A stretch of DNA of 41,233 bases from Myxococcales bacterium (lineage in GTDB: Bacteria; Myxococcota_A; Polyangia; Haliangiales; Haliangiaceae). The position numbers and the translations under genes were made by a program. Positions 24,123-34,588 of this stretch are shown piece by piece (position 1 is the first letter of the stretch; each line of letters starts with the position of its first letter). The notes beneath the pieces were generated by a model, which had not been told where the DNA came from, made no database searches, and saw nothing but the letters and a program-made list of their open reading frames with translations. Location of the stretch: positions 1 to 41,233 of the forward strand of contig WYBA01000034.1 of assembly GCA_011526095.1 (NCBI GenBank), in the 5' to 3' direction.

Positions 24123-24803
24123 ATGCCCGCGCGTTGTGCCGTCACCATGATCCACCGCCTCGCCCGGCTCGCCGGGCTGCCCGTCACGGCCGCGCTCGTC
24201 GCGTGCGGCCCGGCCGCGCCGAAGCCCGCGCCCGCGCCTCCGCCGTCGAACGCGGCGCCCGCGCCCGGCGCCGCGGCGCCCGCGTTGTCGTTCGCCGACG
24301 TCGACCGCGACGACGCGTTCGAGCTGGACGACGCCTACCAGGAGGCGGCGTTCGACGCCGACCTCGACGGCGACGGCCGGCCCGAGCGCGTCGAGTTCAC
24401 GTGCGACCCGACGATCGCGATCGTCGTGTGCGAGGCGCGCGCGACGGTCGACGTCCAGATCTCCGAGCTGATGGGGTGCTACGCGGCGGCCGTACCGCTC
24501 CGCCCCGGCTCGTCCACGCGACACGTCCTCGTCACCGCGCAGGAGCACGAGGAGGTCGGCCCGCCGGAGCACGCGATCTTCGAGGTGGACGGCGCCGCCG
24601 CCCGCGCGATCTGGCAGGGGGAGGGCGCGCTGACCGTGCTGCGCCGCGGCGGCTGGCTCACCGACGACACCGACTGCGACTGGGGCCGCGGCGCGATCGT
24701 CACGACCGCGTCGCTGATGCAGCTCACCGCCGACGGCGACGTCGCGACCACGGAGGACGTCCACGAGGAGCCGGTCGAGCCCGAGGCCTGCGCCGAGCCG
24801 TGA
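24123..24803 (+). CDS. Lipoprotein downstream of the kinase, FG-GAP/EF-hand-like loop
   Basis: 226 residues. The N-terminus MPARCAVTMIHRLARLAGL precedes TAALVACG with a lipobox (C28). A later start at MIHRL (ATG 24147) would also leave a good signal. A Pro/Ala spacer is followed by DADLDGDGRPERVEF, an Asp-rich calcium-binding-type loop of FG-GAP or VCBS kind, then beta strands and a possible disulfide (TCDPTIAIVVC). No enzyme motif. It is 11 bp downstream of the kinase stop and may be part of the same signalling unit. Function unknown. Confidence 0.65.
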   Translation: MPARCAVTMIHRLARLAGLPVTAALVACGPAAPKPAPAPPPSNAAPAPGAAAPALSFADVDRDDAFELDDAYQEAAFDADLDGDGRPERVEFTCDPTIAIVVCEARATVDVQISELMGCYAAAVPLRPGSSTRHVLVTAQEHEEVGPPEHAIFEVDGAAARAIWQGEGALTVLRRGGWLTDDTDCDWGRGAIVTTASLMQLTADGDVATTEDVHEEPVEPEACAEP

Positions 24804-24826
24804 CGCGCGCCGCCAGCGCGGGCCGA

Positions 24827-24868
24827 TGACGCAGTGCGGCCAGCGACGCCCCTGTCACAGCTGCGTCA
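24827..24868. repeat. Inverted repeat TGACGCAG/CTGCGTCA
   Basis: A perfect 8-bp inverted repeat at 24827-24834 and 24861-24868, separated by 26 bases, lies between the lipoprotein stop and the FabH-like start. It ends in AAAA. It may be an operator or a weak structure; it could also be chance. Confidence 0.3.
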
Positions 24869-24918
24869 AAACGCGCGCACGCCGCCGACGCGCGGGGGTG
24901 GCGGGGTGGCCTTTCGTG

Positions 24919-24924
24919 TAGGCT
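24919..24924 (+). promoter_or_regulatory. -10 box of FabH-like gene
   Basis: TAGGCT nine bases before the ATG at 24934, with no Shine-Dalgarno. Confidence 0.5.
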
Positions 24925-24933
24925 GCGCGCCGC

Positions 24934-25992
24934 ATGCCCGGCATCACCATCATCGGCAGCGGTCGTCACGTCCCCGGCGAGCCCGTCACCAACGAGGCGC
25001 TCGCCCGCGTGATGGACACCGACGACGCGTGGATCCGCCAGCGGACCGGGATCCAGCAGCGCCACTTCGCGCCCGAGGGCGTCGGCGCGAGCGACCTCGC
25101 GGTCGAGGCGGCGCGCAAGGCGATCGCGTCGGCCGGGATCGAGCCGGGCGAGATCGACTACATCATCTTCGCGACGATGACCCCGGACTACGCGTTCCCG
25201 GGGCCCGGCGGGCTGCTCGGCAGCAAGCTCGGGATCCCGGGCGTGCCGGCGCTCGACATCCGCCAGCAGTGCGCGGCGATGCCGTTCGCGTTCCAGGTCG
25301 CCGACGGGCTGATCGCCTCGGGCGCGGCCTCGACGATCCTCGTCGTCGGCGCCGAGGCGCACGCGGGCTTCATGCCGTGGGAGGACTGGGACGTCCTCGC
25401 CGGCACCAGCGAGGCGGAGATCCCCGCGGCCGCGCGCGATCGCGCGACGCGCCACCGCGGCCTGGCGGTGATCTTCGGCGACGGCGCCGGCGCGCTGGTC
25501 TTGCGCAAGCACGAGACGCCGGGGCACGGCCTGCTCGGCGTCCAGCTCCACTCCGACGGGGCCGGAGCGCGCCTGATCCACATCGACGGCGGCGGGTTCC
25601 GCCGCCGCCCGCACTGGGCGCCGTGGATGGTCGAGCAGGACATGCACATCCCGCGCATGGAGGGTCGCGAGCTGTTCAAGCAGGCGGTGACGCGGCTGCC
25701 GCGCGTCGTGCGCGAGCTGTGCGCGCGCCACGACGTCGCGCTCGATCAGGTCGACTGGTTCGTCGCGCACCAGGCCAACGACCGGATCAACGACGCGGTT
25801 CGCCAGCAGCTCGGCGTGCCGGCGGAGCGCGTGCCGTCGAACATCGCGCGCTACGGCAACACCTCGGGCGCGACGATCCCGATCCTCGTCGACGAGCTGC
25901 GCCAGGACGGCAGGCTGCAGCCCGGGCAGCTCGTGTGCTTCCTGGCGCTCGGCGCCGGGCTGCACTGGGGCTCGGCCCTGATGCGGGTGTAG
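24934..25992 (+). CDS. FabH-like 3-oxoacyl-ACP synthase III family protein
   Basis: 352 residues, the family's usual length. The thiolase-fold triad is complete: C113 in DIRQQCAAMPFAFQ, H279 in WFVAHQANDRI and N309 in ARYGNTSGATIP. The N-terminal ITIIGSGRHVPGEPVTN and the WIRQRTGIQQR motif are standard for KAS III. Such enzymes condense an acyl-CoA with an acyl-ACP, or act in specialised lipid/polyketide synthesis. No ACP or other fatty-acid genes are near, so it need not be the housekeeping FabH. I leave the symbol empty. The TAGGCT box lies nine bases before ATG. It is followed on the same strand by two TonB-like genes, 44 bp away. Confidence 0.93.
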   Translation: MPGITIIGSGRHVPGEPVTNEALARVMDTDDAWIRQRTGIQQRHFAPEGVGASDLAVEAARKAIASAGIEPGEIDYIIFATMTPDYAFPGPGGLLGSKLGIPGVPALDIRQQCAAMPFAFQVADGLIASGAASTILVVGAEAHAGFMPWEDWDVLAGTSEAEIPAAARDRATRHRGLAVIFGDGAGALVLRKHETPGHGLLGVQLHSDGAGARLIHIDGGGFRRRPHWAPWMVEQDMHIPRMEGRELFKQAVTRLPRVVRELCARHDVALDQVDWFVAHQANDRINDAVRQQLGVPAERVPSNIARYGNTSGATIPILVDELRQDGRLQPGQLVCFLALGAGLHWGSALMRV

Positions 25993-26024
25993 ACGCGGGT
26001 GTAGCGCGCCCCCGGGGCGGGCCG

Positions 26025-26030
26025 CATACT
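26025..26030 (+). promoter_or_regulatory. -10-like box of first TonB-like gene
   Basis: CATACT six bases before the ATG at 26037, a one-base variant of the TANNNT pattern. Confidence 0.4.
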
Positions 26031-26036
26031 CGACCC

Positions 26037-27317
26037 ATGCCCGCCGCGTCTCGCCGCCCTCGCCCCCGCGCGATCGCGGCCGCGCTCGGCGTGGCGATCG
26101 GCGCGCACGCGGTGGCGATCGGCGGCTACCGGCTGGCGTGGGAGCCGTCGCACCGGCTGCCGTGGTGGCGTGCCGCGGCGGTGATGTCGGCGGAGCCGCC
26201 CCTCGTCGACGACGCGCCGGCGAGCGCGGCGGTCGAGTTGGTGGAGGTCGCTGCGGCCGCCGACGCGCGCGGCGCCTGGCTCGTGGCCGAGGCGCGCGGG
26301 CCCGGCGACGCCGCGGGGTTCGCGCACCAGAGCCCGATGCCCGGTGCGTCGGCGGATCTGCCCGGGCGCACGGCCGCCGATCGCGGTGGCGGCGACGTCG
26401 GCGGCGTGACGACGTGGACCGGGCGGCGCGACGACGGCGAGGTGCCGCTGCGCAGCCAGCTCTGGAGCGACCCGGACCGCTACCGCGCGCCGCGCCCCGA
26501 CACCGACCGCGCGGCGGCGTCGCCCGAGGCGATCAGCCGGTCGCCGGACCGGACCTACGGCGATCGCCAGGTGCGAGCCCGCGCGCGCGACGGCGAGGCG
26601 GCGGCGCGACCGGGAGAGGCGGCGGCCGGGGCCGGGGCCGGCGCCGCGGACGCGCTGGCCTGGCAGGACGCGGACCCGGTGTTCGACGCGGCGGCCGGGC
26701 GCGCCGCGGCGGCGCGCGTCGACGGCGCGACGCGGCGCGACGACGAGGCGACGATGCTCGACGAGGGCGAGGCGGCGGTCGACGTCCAGCGCCGCGGCGC
26801 GGCCGGCGATCGCGCCGCGGTCGCGGCGGCGTCGGATCAGCGCCAGCCTGACCCGTACGACCTCACGCCGGCGCGCGCGGGCGGCAAGGCGGGCGAGGGC
26901 GTCCGCGGCGCACGCGCGGCGGACGGCGCGGTGGTGGATGGCCGCGGGCGCGGCACCGGGGCGTCGCGGTCGGACCTCGACGAGGGCGACGGCGGCGCGG
27001 CGACCTGGGCCTCGCGCACGGATCCCTACCTGCGCGAGCTGATGCGCAAGCTCGACCGCGAGGTCGAGTTCCCGCGCGATCTCGCCCTCGACCTCCGCTC
27101 CGGACGGCCGATCGCCATGCTGACCCTGCACGCCGACGGCCGCATGACCGACGTCACGATCGTCACCACGAGTGGGTTCGCGGGGTTCGACGCCGAGCTG
27201 GCCCGCGCGCTGCGGGCGGTGGGCAAGCTCGGCCCGGCCCCGGCGGCGCTGCTCGACGGCAAGCGGTCGCTGCGGGTGATGGTGCCGTACACGTTCAAGA
27301 ACCCGGTCGTGCAGTAG
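26037..27317 (+). CDS. TonB-family protein 1
   Basis: 426 residues. One N-terminal membrane segment (residues 12-31, AIAAALGVAIGAHAVAIGG) with basic residues before it anchors the protein in the inner membrane. The long middle part (about 40-330) is low-complexity, Ala/Asp/Arg-rich rather than the usual Pro/Lys-rich spacer. A C-terminal TonB-like domain follows from about 345 (ELMRKLDREVEFPRDLALDL, IAMLTLHADGRMTDVTIVTT, FAGFDAELARALRAVG), ending VPYTFKNPVVQ. TonB proteins carry proton-motive energy to outer-membrane transporters; the matching ExbB/ExbD are not in the window, so another use of the fold is possible. Start at ATG 26037, with a CATACT box six bases before. Confidence 0.8.
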   Translation: MPAASRRPRPRAIAAALGVAIGAHAVAIGGYRLAWEPSHRLPWWRAAAVMSAEPPLVDDAPASAAVELVEVAAAADARGAWLVAEARGPGDAAGFAHQSPMPGASADLPGRTAADRGGGDVGGVTTWTGRRDDGEVPLRSQLWSDPDRYRAPRPDTDRAAASPEAISRSPDRTYGDRQVRARARDGEAAARPGEAAAGAGAGAADALAWQDADPVFDAAAGRAAAARVDGATRRDDEATMLDEGEAAVDVQRRGAAGDRAAVAAASDQRQPDPYDLTPARAGGKAGEGVRGARAADGAVVDGRGRGTGASRSDLDEGDGGAATWASRTDPYLRELMRKLDREVEFPRDLALDLRSGRPIAMLTLHADGRMTDVTIVTTSGFAGFDAELARALRAVGKLGPAPAALLDGKRSLRVMVPYTFKNPVVQ

Positions 27318-27368
27318 CCCGCCGGGGGGCGCGCGATTTCCGCGGAGACCGATCCGGCGCGGTTTACG

Positions 27369-27374
27369 TATACT
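27369..27374 (+). promoter_or_regulatory. -10 box of second TonB-like gene
   Basis: TATACT ten bases before the ATG at 27385, the closest match to the sigma-70 consensus among the gene-proximal boxes. I see no matching -35 box. Confidence 0.55.
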
Positions 27375-27384
27375 CGGGGCACGC

Positions 27385-28845
27385 ATGAGTCGCTCGCATG
27401 CGTCACGTCGCAAGCCGTCCTCCGATGCGCTGTTGGTCGCGACCGCGCTGGCGGTGGGGGTGCATGTCGCGGTCCTGAGCGGGCTCGACGCCGCCGGCGG
27501 GCCGGCGCGCCCGCGCCGCGCCCCCGAGCTCGCGGCCGGGACCGCGCCGGGGAGCCTGCCGCCGCCCGCGCCGCTGCGCCCGAGCTGCGACGGCGACGCG
27601 CTGCTGATGGCCGCGGCGCGCGCGATGGCGTGCGCCGCGCCGACCGTGGCCGACGGCGCCGCGTGCCTCGCCGACGTCGACGCGCAGCTGCAGCGGGACT
27701 TCGTGCTGTGCCACGCCCAGGCCGTGGAGCTGCCGCCGGTCGAGGTCGTGATCGCGCCGCCCGAGCGGATCGCGGCGATCGAGCCGATCGAGGCCGAGGC
27801 GCTGCTCGACGAGCTGACCCCGGAGCAGCTCCAGCAGCACCAGGAGCAGCTCCAGCAGCTCGCGGCCCAGCCGCCGCCGCCGCCGCCGCCCGCGGTCCCG
27901 CCGCCGCCGAAGCCGCCGCTCGAGACCCAGGTGATCGAGACGGTGAAGCCGGACAAGGAGGAGGTCCCCGACGACGCGCGGTTCCTGTCCGACCACGACA
28001 GCAAGGTCGACAAGCAGACCGTCGCGCGCGGCGCGGTCAAGGAGGACATCTCCAACAAGCCGAGCCCCGAGGAGCTGGCCAGGAAGCCGGACGCGCGCGA
28101 GGCGAACCGGCCCGAGCCGCCGCCCGACGAGCCGCCGGCGCCGGACAAGAAGGACGCGCCGCCCGAGCCGGGCAAGCTGGCGATGCGCCGGCCCGGCTCG
28201 CCCGAGGTCGCCGAGGTGCCGCAGGAGCGGCGCGTCGCCGGCGACCCCGACGGCGCGGACGGGCCCGAGGGCGACGGCGCCCGCCCGCGCAAGGGCGACG
28301 GCGCGGTGTCGCAGGACGAGCGCAAGCCGACCGAGGCGTCGCGCGGCGACGGCGCCGGCGGCGGCGGCGAGCCGCGCGCGCCCAACCTGCGCGCGACCGA
28401 GGAGATCTTCGAGCGCGTCGTCGGCGGCGGCTCGGTCGATCACGTCGAGGACGTCGAGGAGGGCGAGGAGAACGCGTTCAACTCGAAGAAGTGGATCTAC
28501 GCGAGCTTCTTCAACCGGGTGAAGCGGCAGGTCGCGCAGACCTGGGACCCGGCGAGCGTGTGGCTGCGCGAGGATCCGACCGGCTCGGTCCACGGCACCA
28601 AGACCCGCGTGACGCGGGTGCGGGTCGCGCTCGACGCGCGCGGCGAGCTGCGCAAGATCGTCGTCGTGTCCGCCTCCGGCGCGCCGGTGCTCGACGAGGA
28701 GGCGGTGCGCGCGTTTCGCGCCGCGGGGCCGTTCCCGAACCCGCCCCAGGCGCTGGTCGACGCCGACGGCATGGTCGGCTTCGGCTTCAGCTTCCACTTC
28801 GAGATCGGCGAGCGGCCGAGCTGGAAGATCTACAGGAGCCAGTAG
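27385..28845 (+). CDS. TonB-family protein 2
   Basis: 486 residues. A single membrane segment (about 15-34, ALLVATALAVGVHVAVLSGL) precedes a Cys-containing helical region (about 65-115) and a Gln-rich coil (TPEQLQQHQEQLQQLAAQ). A long Pro- then Pro/Glu/Lys-rich spacer (about 165-335), typical for TonB reaching across the periplasm, follows. The TonB C-terminal domain is at about 370-475 (YASFFNRVKRQVAQTWDP, VTRVRVALDARGELRKIVVV, LDEEAVRAFRAAGPFPNPP), ending FSFHFEIGERPSWKIYRSQ. The spacer is more canonical than in the preceding TonB-like protein. The two adjacent genes may form a pair. No ExbB/ExbD nearby. Convergent with gcvH; 36 bp between stops. Confidence 0.85.
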   Translation: MSRSHASRRKPSSDALLVATALAVGVHVAVLSGLDAAGGPARPRRAPELAAGTAPGSLPPPAPLRPSCDGDALLMAAARAMACAAPTVADGAACLADVDAQLQRDFVLCHAQAVELPPVEVVIAPPERIAAIEPIEAEALLDELTPEQLQQHQEQLQQLAAQPPPPPPPAVPPPPKPPLETQVIETVKPDKEEVPDDARFLSDHDSKVDKQTVARGAVKEDISNKPSPEELARKPDAREANRPEPPPDEPPAPDKKDAPPEPGKLAMRRPGSPEVAEVPQERRVAGDPDGADGPEGDGARPRKGDGAVSQDERKPTEASRGDGAGGGGEPRAPNLRATEEIFERVVGGGSVDHVEDVEEGEENAFNSKKWIYASFFNRVKRQVAQTWDPASVWLREDPTGSVHGTKTRVTRVRVALDARGELRKIVVVSASGAPVLDEEAVRAFRAAGPFPNPPQALVDADGMVGFGFSFHFEIGERPSWKIYRSQ

Positions 28846-28881
28846 GCGCAGCCCGTGGGCGCAGCCAGCGGGGCGGCCGCG

Positions 28882-29262
28882 CTACTGCGCGACCGCGGCG
28901 TACGCGTCCGGCGACAGCAGCTCGTCGAGCTCGCCGCGCTCCGACGGCGCGATCTCGATCATCCAGCCGCCGGCGTAGGGCTCCTGGTTGACCAGCTCCG
29001 GCGCGTCCTTGAGCGCGGCGTTGACCTTGGCCACCGTGCCCGAGCACGGGGCGTAGAGGTCCGACACCGACTTGACGCTCTCGATCGTCCCGAACCGCTG
29101 GCCCTTGGTGACGAGGTCGCCCTCCTTGGGCAGGTCCACCAGCGTGATGTCGCCGAGCTGGTCGACGGCGAACTGGGTGATGCCGACGGTGACGTTGCTG
29201 CCGGCGTCGCGCAGCCACTCGTGGTCGTTGGTGTAGCGGAGATCGGACGGGTACGTGCTCAT
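28882..29262 (-). CDS. gcvH: Glycine cleavage system H protein
   Basis: 126 residues, typical for H protein. It carries the lipoyl group that shuttles the aminomethyl intermediate between the P, T and L proteins of glycine cleavage. The lipoylation site is K64 in [13 protein letters not shown]. The hallmark N-terminus ([11 protein letters not shown]) and [19 protein letters not shown] strands are present. It lies 49 bp downstream of gcvT on the same strand; a purine-rich GAGAG ribosome site lies about eight bases before ATG, in contrast to the leaderless genes. gcvP is not in the window. Confidence 0.97.
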   Translation of the reverse strand: MSTYPSDLRYTNDHEWLRDAGSNVTVGITQFAVDQLGDITLVDLPKEGDLVTKGQRFGTIESVKSVSDLYAPCSGTVAKVNAALKDAPELVNQEPYAGGWMIEIAPSERGELDELLSPDAYAAVAQ

Positions 29263-29311
29263 GGGTGTCTCTCGTGGGCGATGCGGTGCGATCGAAGGCG
29301 GAGCCGGCGCG

Positions 29312-30436
<1,125 letters not shown>

Positions 30437-30444
30437 CGCGCGGC

Positions 30445-30450
30445 ATCCTA
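30445..30450 (-). promoter_or_regulatory. -10 box of gcvT
   Basis: TAGGAT on the minus strand, eight bases before the ATG at 30436. It suggests that gcvTH has its own promoter although the gene upstream is on the same strand. Confidence 0.55.
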
Positions 30451-30479
30451 CTCCCCCGTGTGCGCCGCGGTCGAGCCGC

Positions 30480-31523
30480 TCAGCCATCGAGCGTGACGTG
30501 GTCGCGGACGACCGCCGGGTCGCGCTCCCGCTGGCCGATCTCGAAGTGGCCGCGGCGGGGCGCGACCAGCCGGGCGGCCTCGCGCCACCGCGTCCCGACG
30601 CGGCGCGACACGGTCACCCGCAGATCGCCGATCTCGGTGTTGGCGCAATACGACGGCTCGCCGTCGGGGTCGACGTAGGGCGCGACCACCATGTCCTCGG
30701 GGCGCGCGGAGAACTCGCCCTCGATCCGGACCAGCGGCGACCACGCGCGGAACCGGTACAGGCCGGTGCCGAGCTCGGCGCGGTTGAACGGGGTGTGGCG
30801 GAACTGGTTGAACGCCAGCTCCTCGCCGTCGAGGTAGAGGCTGAAGATCGTGAGCGGCGGCAGCGTGACGCCGCGGCGGCGAAGCCGGACCGTGAGCGCC
30901 TCGAGCGCGGCGCCGGGGTGGTCGTCGAACGCGTTGCAGTGGCCCCACGCCCACTGGTGCGCGTGCTTCTTGCCCCACAGGTGGGTCTGGCCGCCCGGCT
31001 CGCCGTCGAACGTCAGCGTCTGGCCGTCGACGGTGATCGACCCGGTCAGCGCGACGTCGAGGTTGGGCGTGAGCACGGTCGTCTCGCCGAGCCCGCCGCG
31101 CGCGTACATGACCTCGGGGAGCTGGCGGTGGGTGCGCGGCGCCGGCGTCCACCGCAGGTCCCACGCCGCGTCGTGGCCGTCGCCGGCGATCGCGCCGCGC
31201 ATGCGATCGTGGAGCAGCGTGTTGGCCGCGATCGCGATCGAGAACGGGTCCGCGGTCGCGACCATGTTGGCGATCGGGAACTTGCGGTTGAGCGCGAACG
31301 TCCGCGCGGGGTCGCGCGCGTCGAACCGCGCGAACCACAGCTGCGCGTACGGCTCGGCGTGGCCGGCGCCGCCGGCGCCGCCGTCGCCGATCGGCGCCTC
31401 GAGCGTGTAGCGGATCCAGTACCCGGTCTGGGAGGCGACGTGGTTGCACGTCAGGTACCAGACCTCGTAGTGGCCGGGCGAGGTGCCGTCCCAGCGGCGG
31501 ACGTTGTCGGGGGCGTTGCTCAT
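30480..31523 (-). CDS. AttH/CrtC/tocopherol-cyclase-like lipocalin protein (tentative)
   Basis: 347 residues. The N-terminus ([37 protein letters not shown]) and repeated strand pattern with [27 protein letters not shown] and [17 protein letters not shown] fit the double-lipocalin proteins of the AttH/CrtC/tocopherol cyclase group. Those act on hydrophobic substrates such as carotenoids or prenyl quinols, or are of unknown function. The assignment is by fold pattern only; I cannot name the substrate. The ATG overlaps the stop of the upstream SDR gene by four bases (ATGA), so the two are translationally coupled and probably work in the same pathway. Confidence 0.65.
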   Translation of the reverse strand: MSNAPDNVRRWDGTSPGHYEVWYLTCNHVASQTGYWIRYTLEAPIGDGGAGGAGHAEPYAQLWFARFDARDPARTFALNRKFPIANMVATADPFSIAIAANTLLHDRMRGAIAGDGHDAAWDLRWTPAPRTHRQLPEVMYARGGLGETTVLTPNLDVALTGSITVDGQTLTFDGEPGGQTHLWGKKHAHQWAWGHCNAFDDHPGAALEALTVRLRRRGVTLPPLTIFSLYLDGEELAFNQFRHTPFNRAELGTGLYRFRAWSPLVRIEGEFSARPEDMVVAPYVDPDGEPSYCANTEIGDLRVTVSRRVGTRWREAARLVAPRRGHFEIGQRERDPAVVRDHVTLDG

Positions 31524-32377
31524 GGTGCGGTGTGCTCGGTGCGCTCGGGCGCGCCACCGGTGGCGCGGGCGGGCAGGGCGGCGGCGCGCGGGGCGCCGAG
31601 GATGAACATCGACGCGCGCGACGACAGCCAGCGCGGCGACAGGCCGGTGAAGAAGCAGGCGAGCTTGTTCAGCACGCCGGTGACGAGGGTCTTCTTGCCG
31701 CGCAGCATCGCGCGCACGCCCTTCTCGGCGACGACGGCGGCGGGCAGCATCGAGGCGCGCGCGATCGCGCCGTAGTCGCCGGCGCCGGCGATCGCGTGGA
31801 ACTCGGTGTGGGTGCCGCCGGGGCACAGGCAGTGGACCTTGATCCCGCGGCCGCGGACCTCGTAGTGCAGCGCCTCGCTGAAGCTGCGGACGAACGCCTT
31901 GGACGCGCCGTAGGTGGCGAAGTTCGGCGCCGCCTGCCACGCCGCGATCGACGCGACGTTCATGATCCAGCCCGGTCGGCCGGCGGGGATCGCGGCGATC
32001 AGGTGGTGGCACAGCTCGACCAGCGCCGTGACGTTGAGCTGGATCATCTCGGCGTCGCGCGCGGCGTCGACGGAGGCGAACGGGCGGAAGTGCCCGAACC
32101 CGGCGTTGTTGATCAGGAGGTCGACCGGCGCGGACGCGGTGGCCGCGGCCCACAGCCGCGCCGCGGCGCCGGGCGCGGCGAGGTCGAGCGCGACGACGTC
32201 GACGGTGACGCCGTGGGCGGCGCGCAGCTCGGCGGCGAGCGCCTCGAGCCGGTCGGCGCGGCGGGCGGTGAGCACGAGCGCGGCGCCGCGGCGGGCGAGG
32301 CAGCGCGCCACGTCCGCGCCGATGCCGCTCGACGCGCCCGTCACCAGCGCGCGATGCCCCCGGAGCACGGCGTCCAT
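31520..32377 (-). CDS. Short-chain dehydrogenase/reductase
   Basis: 285 residues. Classical SDR: the cofactor motif TGASSGIG (13-20), NNAG (90-93), catalytic S143 (MNVASIAAW), Y156 and K160 (YGASK). Arg residues after the second strand (LTARRADRL) suggest NADP(H). After the core the chain has a C-terminal extension (about 220-285) with a hydrophobic patch (NKLACFFTGLSPRWLSSRASMFILG) that could touch the membrane. It is translationally coupled through an ATGA overlap to the lipocalin-like protein, so both may modify a lipid-like substrate (inference). A TAGAGT box lies eight bases before ATG. Confidence 0.93.
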   Translation of the reverse strand: MDAVLRGHRALVTGASSGIGADVARCLARRGAALVLTARRADRLEALAAELRAAHGVTVDVVALDLAAPGAAARLWAAATASAPVDLLINNAGFGHFRPFASVDAARDAEMIQLNVTALVELCHHLIAAIPAGRPGWIMNVASIAAWQAAPNFATYGASKAFVRSFSEALHYEVRGRGIKVHCLCPGGTHTEFHAIAGAGDYGAIARASMLPAAVVAEKGVRAMLRGKKTLVTGVLNKLACFFTGLSPRWLSSRASMFILGAPRAAALPARATGGAPERTEHTAP

Positions 32378-32385
32378 CGGGCCGC

Positions 32386-32391
32386 ACTCTA
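32386..32391 (-). promoter_or_regulatory. -10 box of SDR gene
   Basis: TAGAGT on the minus strand, eight bases before the ATG at 32377. It is divergent from the TACGCT box of the Nudix gene, only about 20 bases away. Confidence 0.5.
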
Positions 32392-32412
32392 CCTGATCAC
32401 GCGCGGCGCGCG

Positions 32413-32418
32413 TACGCT
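32413..32418 (+). promoter_or_regulatory. -10 box of Nudix gene
   Basis: TACGCT eight bases before the ATG at 32427. Confidence 0.5.
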
Positions 32419-32426
32419 GCGACATC

Positions 32427-33134
32427 ATGGACCCCGCGCACCACGACGTGAACGCGCTCCAGGTCGACGGCGACGAGGTCGTCGGCCGCGACGGCGGCTT
32501 CCTCGGGATCCGGAGGCTGCGGCTGCGCAACCGGCGGGCGGACGGCTCGCTGTCGCGGCCGTACGTCTGCGACTTCTCCGTCCGCCCGATGGGGCTGGAC
32601 GCGGTCGTGGTCGTGGTCTGGCACCGGGATCCCGCGCCGGCCGTGGGCGCCGGAGGCGTGCGCGTGCTGCTGCGCGATGGGCTGCGCCCGCCGCTGGCGA
32701 TGGGGCGCGAGCCGGACCGGCTGGTCGTCCCCGACCCGCGCGGCTACCTGTTCCTCACCGAGCTGGTCGCCGGCATCCTCGAGGTCGACGACGTGGGGGA
32801 GGAGGGCCTGCGCCGGCGCGCCGCGGCCGAGGTCCTGGAGGAGGCCGGGTTCGAGGTCGACCCGGCCGCGGTCGTCCGGCTCGGCGGCGGCGTGTTCCCG
32901 TCGCCGGGATCGACGGCCGAGAAGTTCTTCCTCACGGCGGTCGAGGTCGACCCGGCCGCGCAGCGCCCGCTCGCCGGCGACGGCTCGCCGATGGAGGAGG
33001 GCGCGACCACCCGCTGGGTCGATCTCGACGCGGCGATCGCGGCGTGCGTCCGCGGCGAGCTCGAGGACGCCAAGACCGAGCTCGGCCTGCGCCGGCTGCG
33101 CGACTGGCTGGCCTCGGGCGCCGCCGCGGTGTGA
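32427..33134 (+). CDS. Nudix hydrolase-like protein
   Basis: 235 residues. Strands at 46-110 ([38 protein letters not shown]) lead into a Nudix box near 116-142: [20 protein letters not shown] then VLEEAGFEV. The essential acidic residues (E135, E138, E139) and the last Gly (G141) remain, but Ala (A134) is at the place of the usual Arg, and the first Gly is shifted by four residues. ADP-ribose/UDP-sugar diphosphatase-type Nudix proteins have this N-terminal domain before the box, so activity on a sugar nucleotide is plausible but uncertain. Start at ATG 32427, eight bases after a TACGCT box. It converges with the regulator gene. Confidence 0.8.
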   Translation: MDPAHHDVNALQVDGDEVVGRDGGFLGIRRLRLRNRRADGSLSRPYVCDFSVRPMGLDAVVVVVWHRDPAPAVGAGGVRVLLRDGLRPPLAMGREPDRLVVPDPRGYLFLTELVAGILEVDDVGEEGLRRRAAAEVLEEAGFEVDPAAVVRLGGGVFPSPGSTAEKFFLTAVEVDPAAQRPLAGDGSPMEEGATTRWVDLDAAIAACVRGELEDAKTELGLRRLRDWLASGAAAV

Positions 33135-33173
33135 CGGGCGGCTGCCCCGGAGGTCACGCGAGCGACTCGTCGG

Positions 33174-34583
<1,410 letters not shown>

Positions 34584-34588
34584 CGCGG

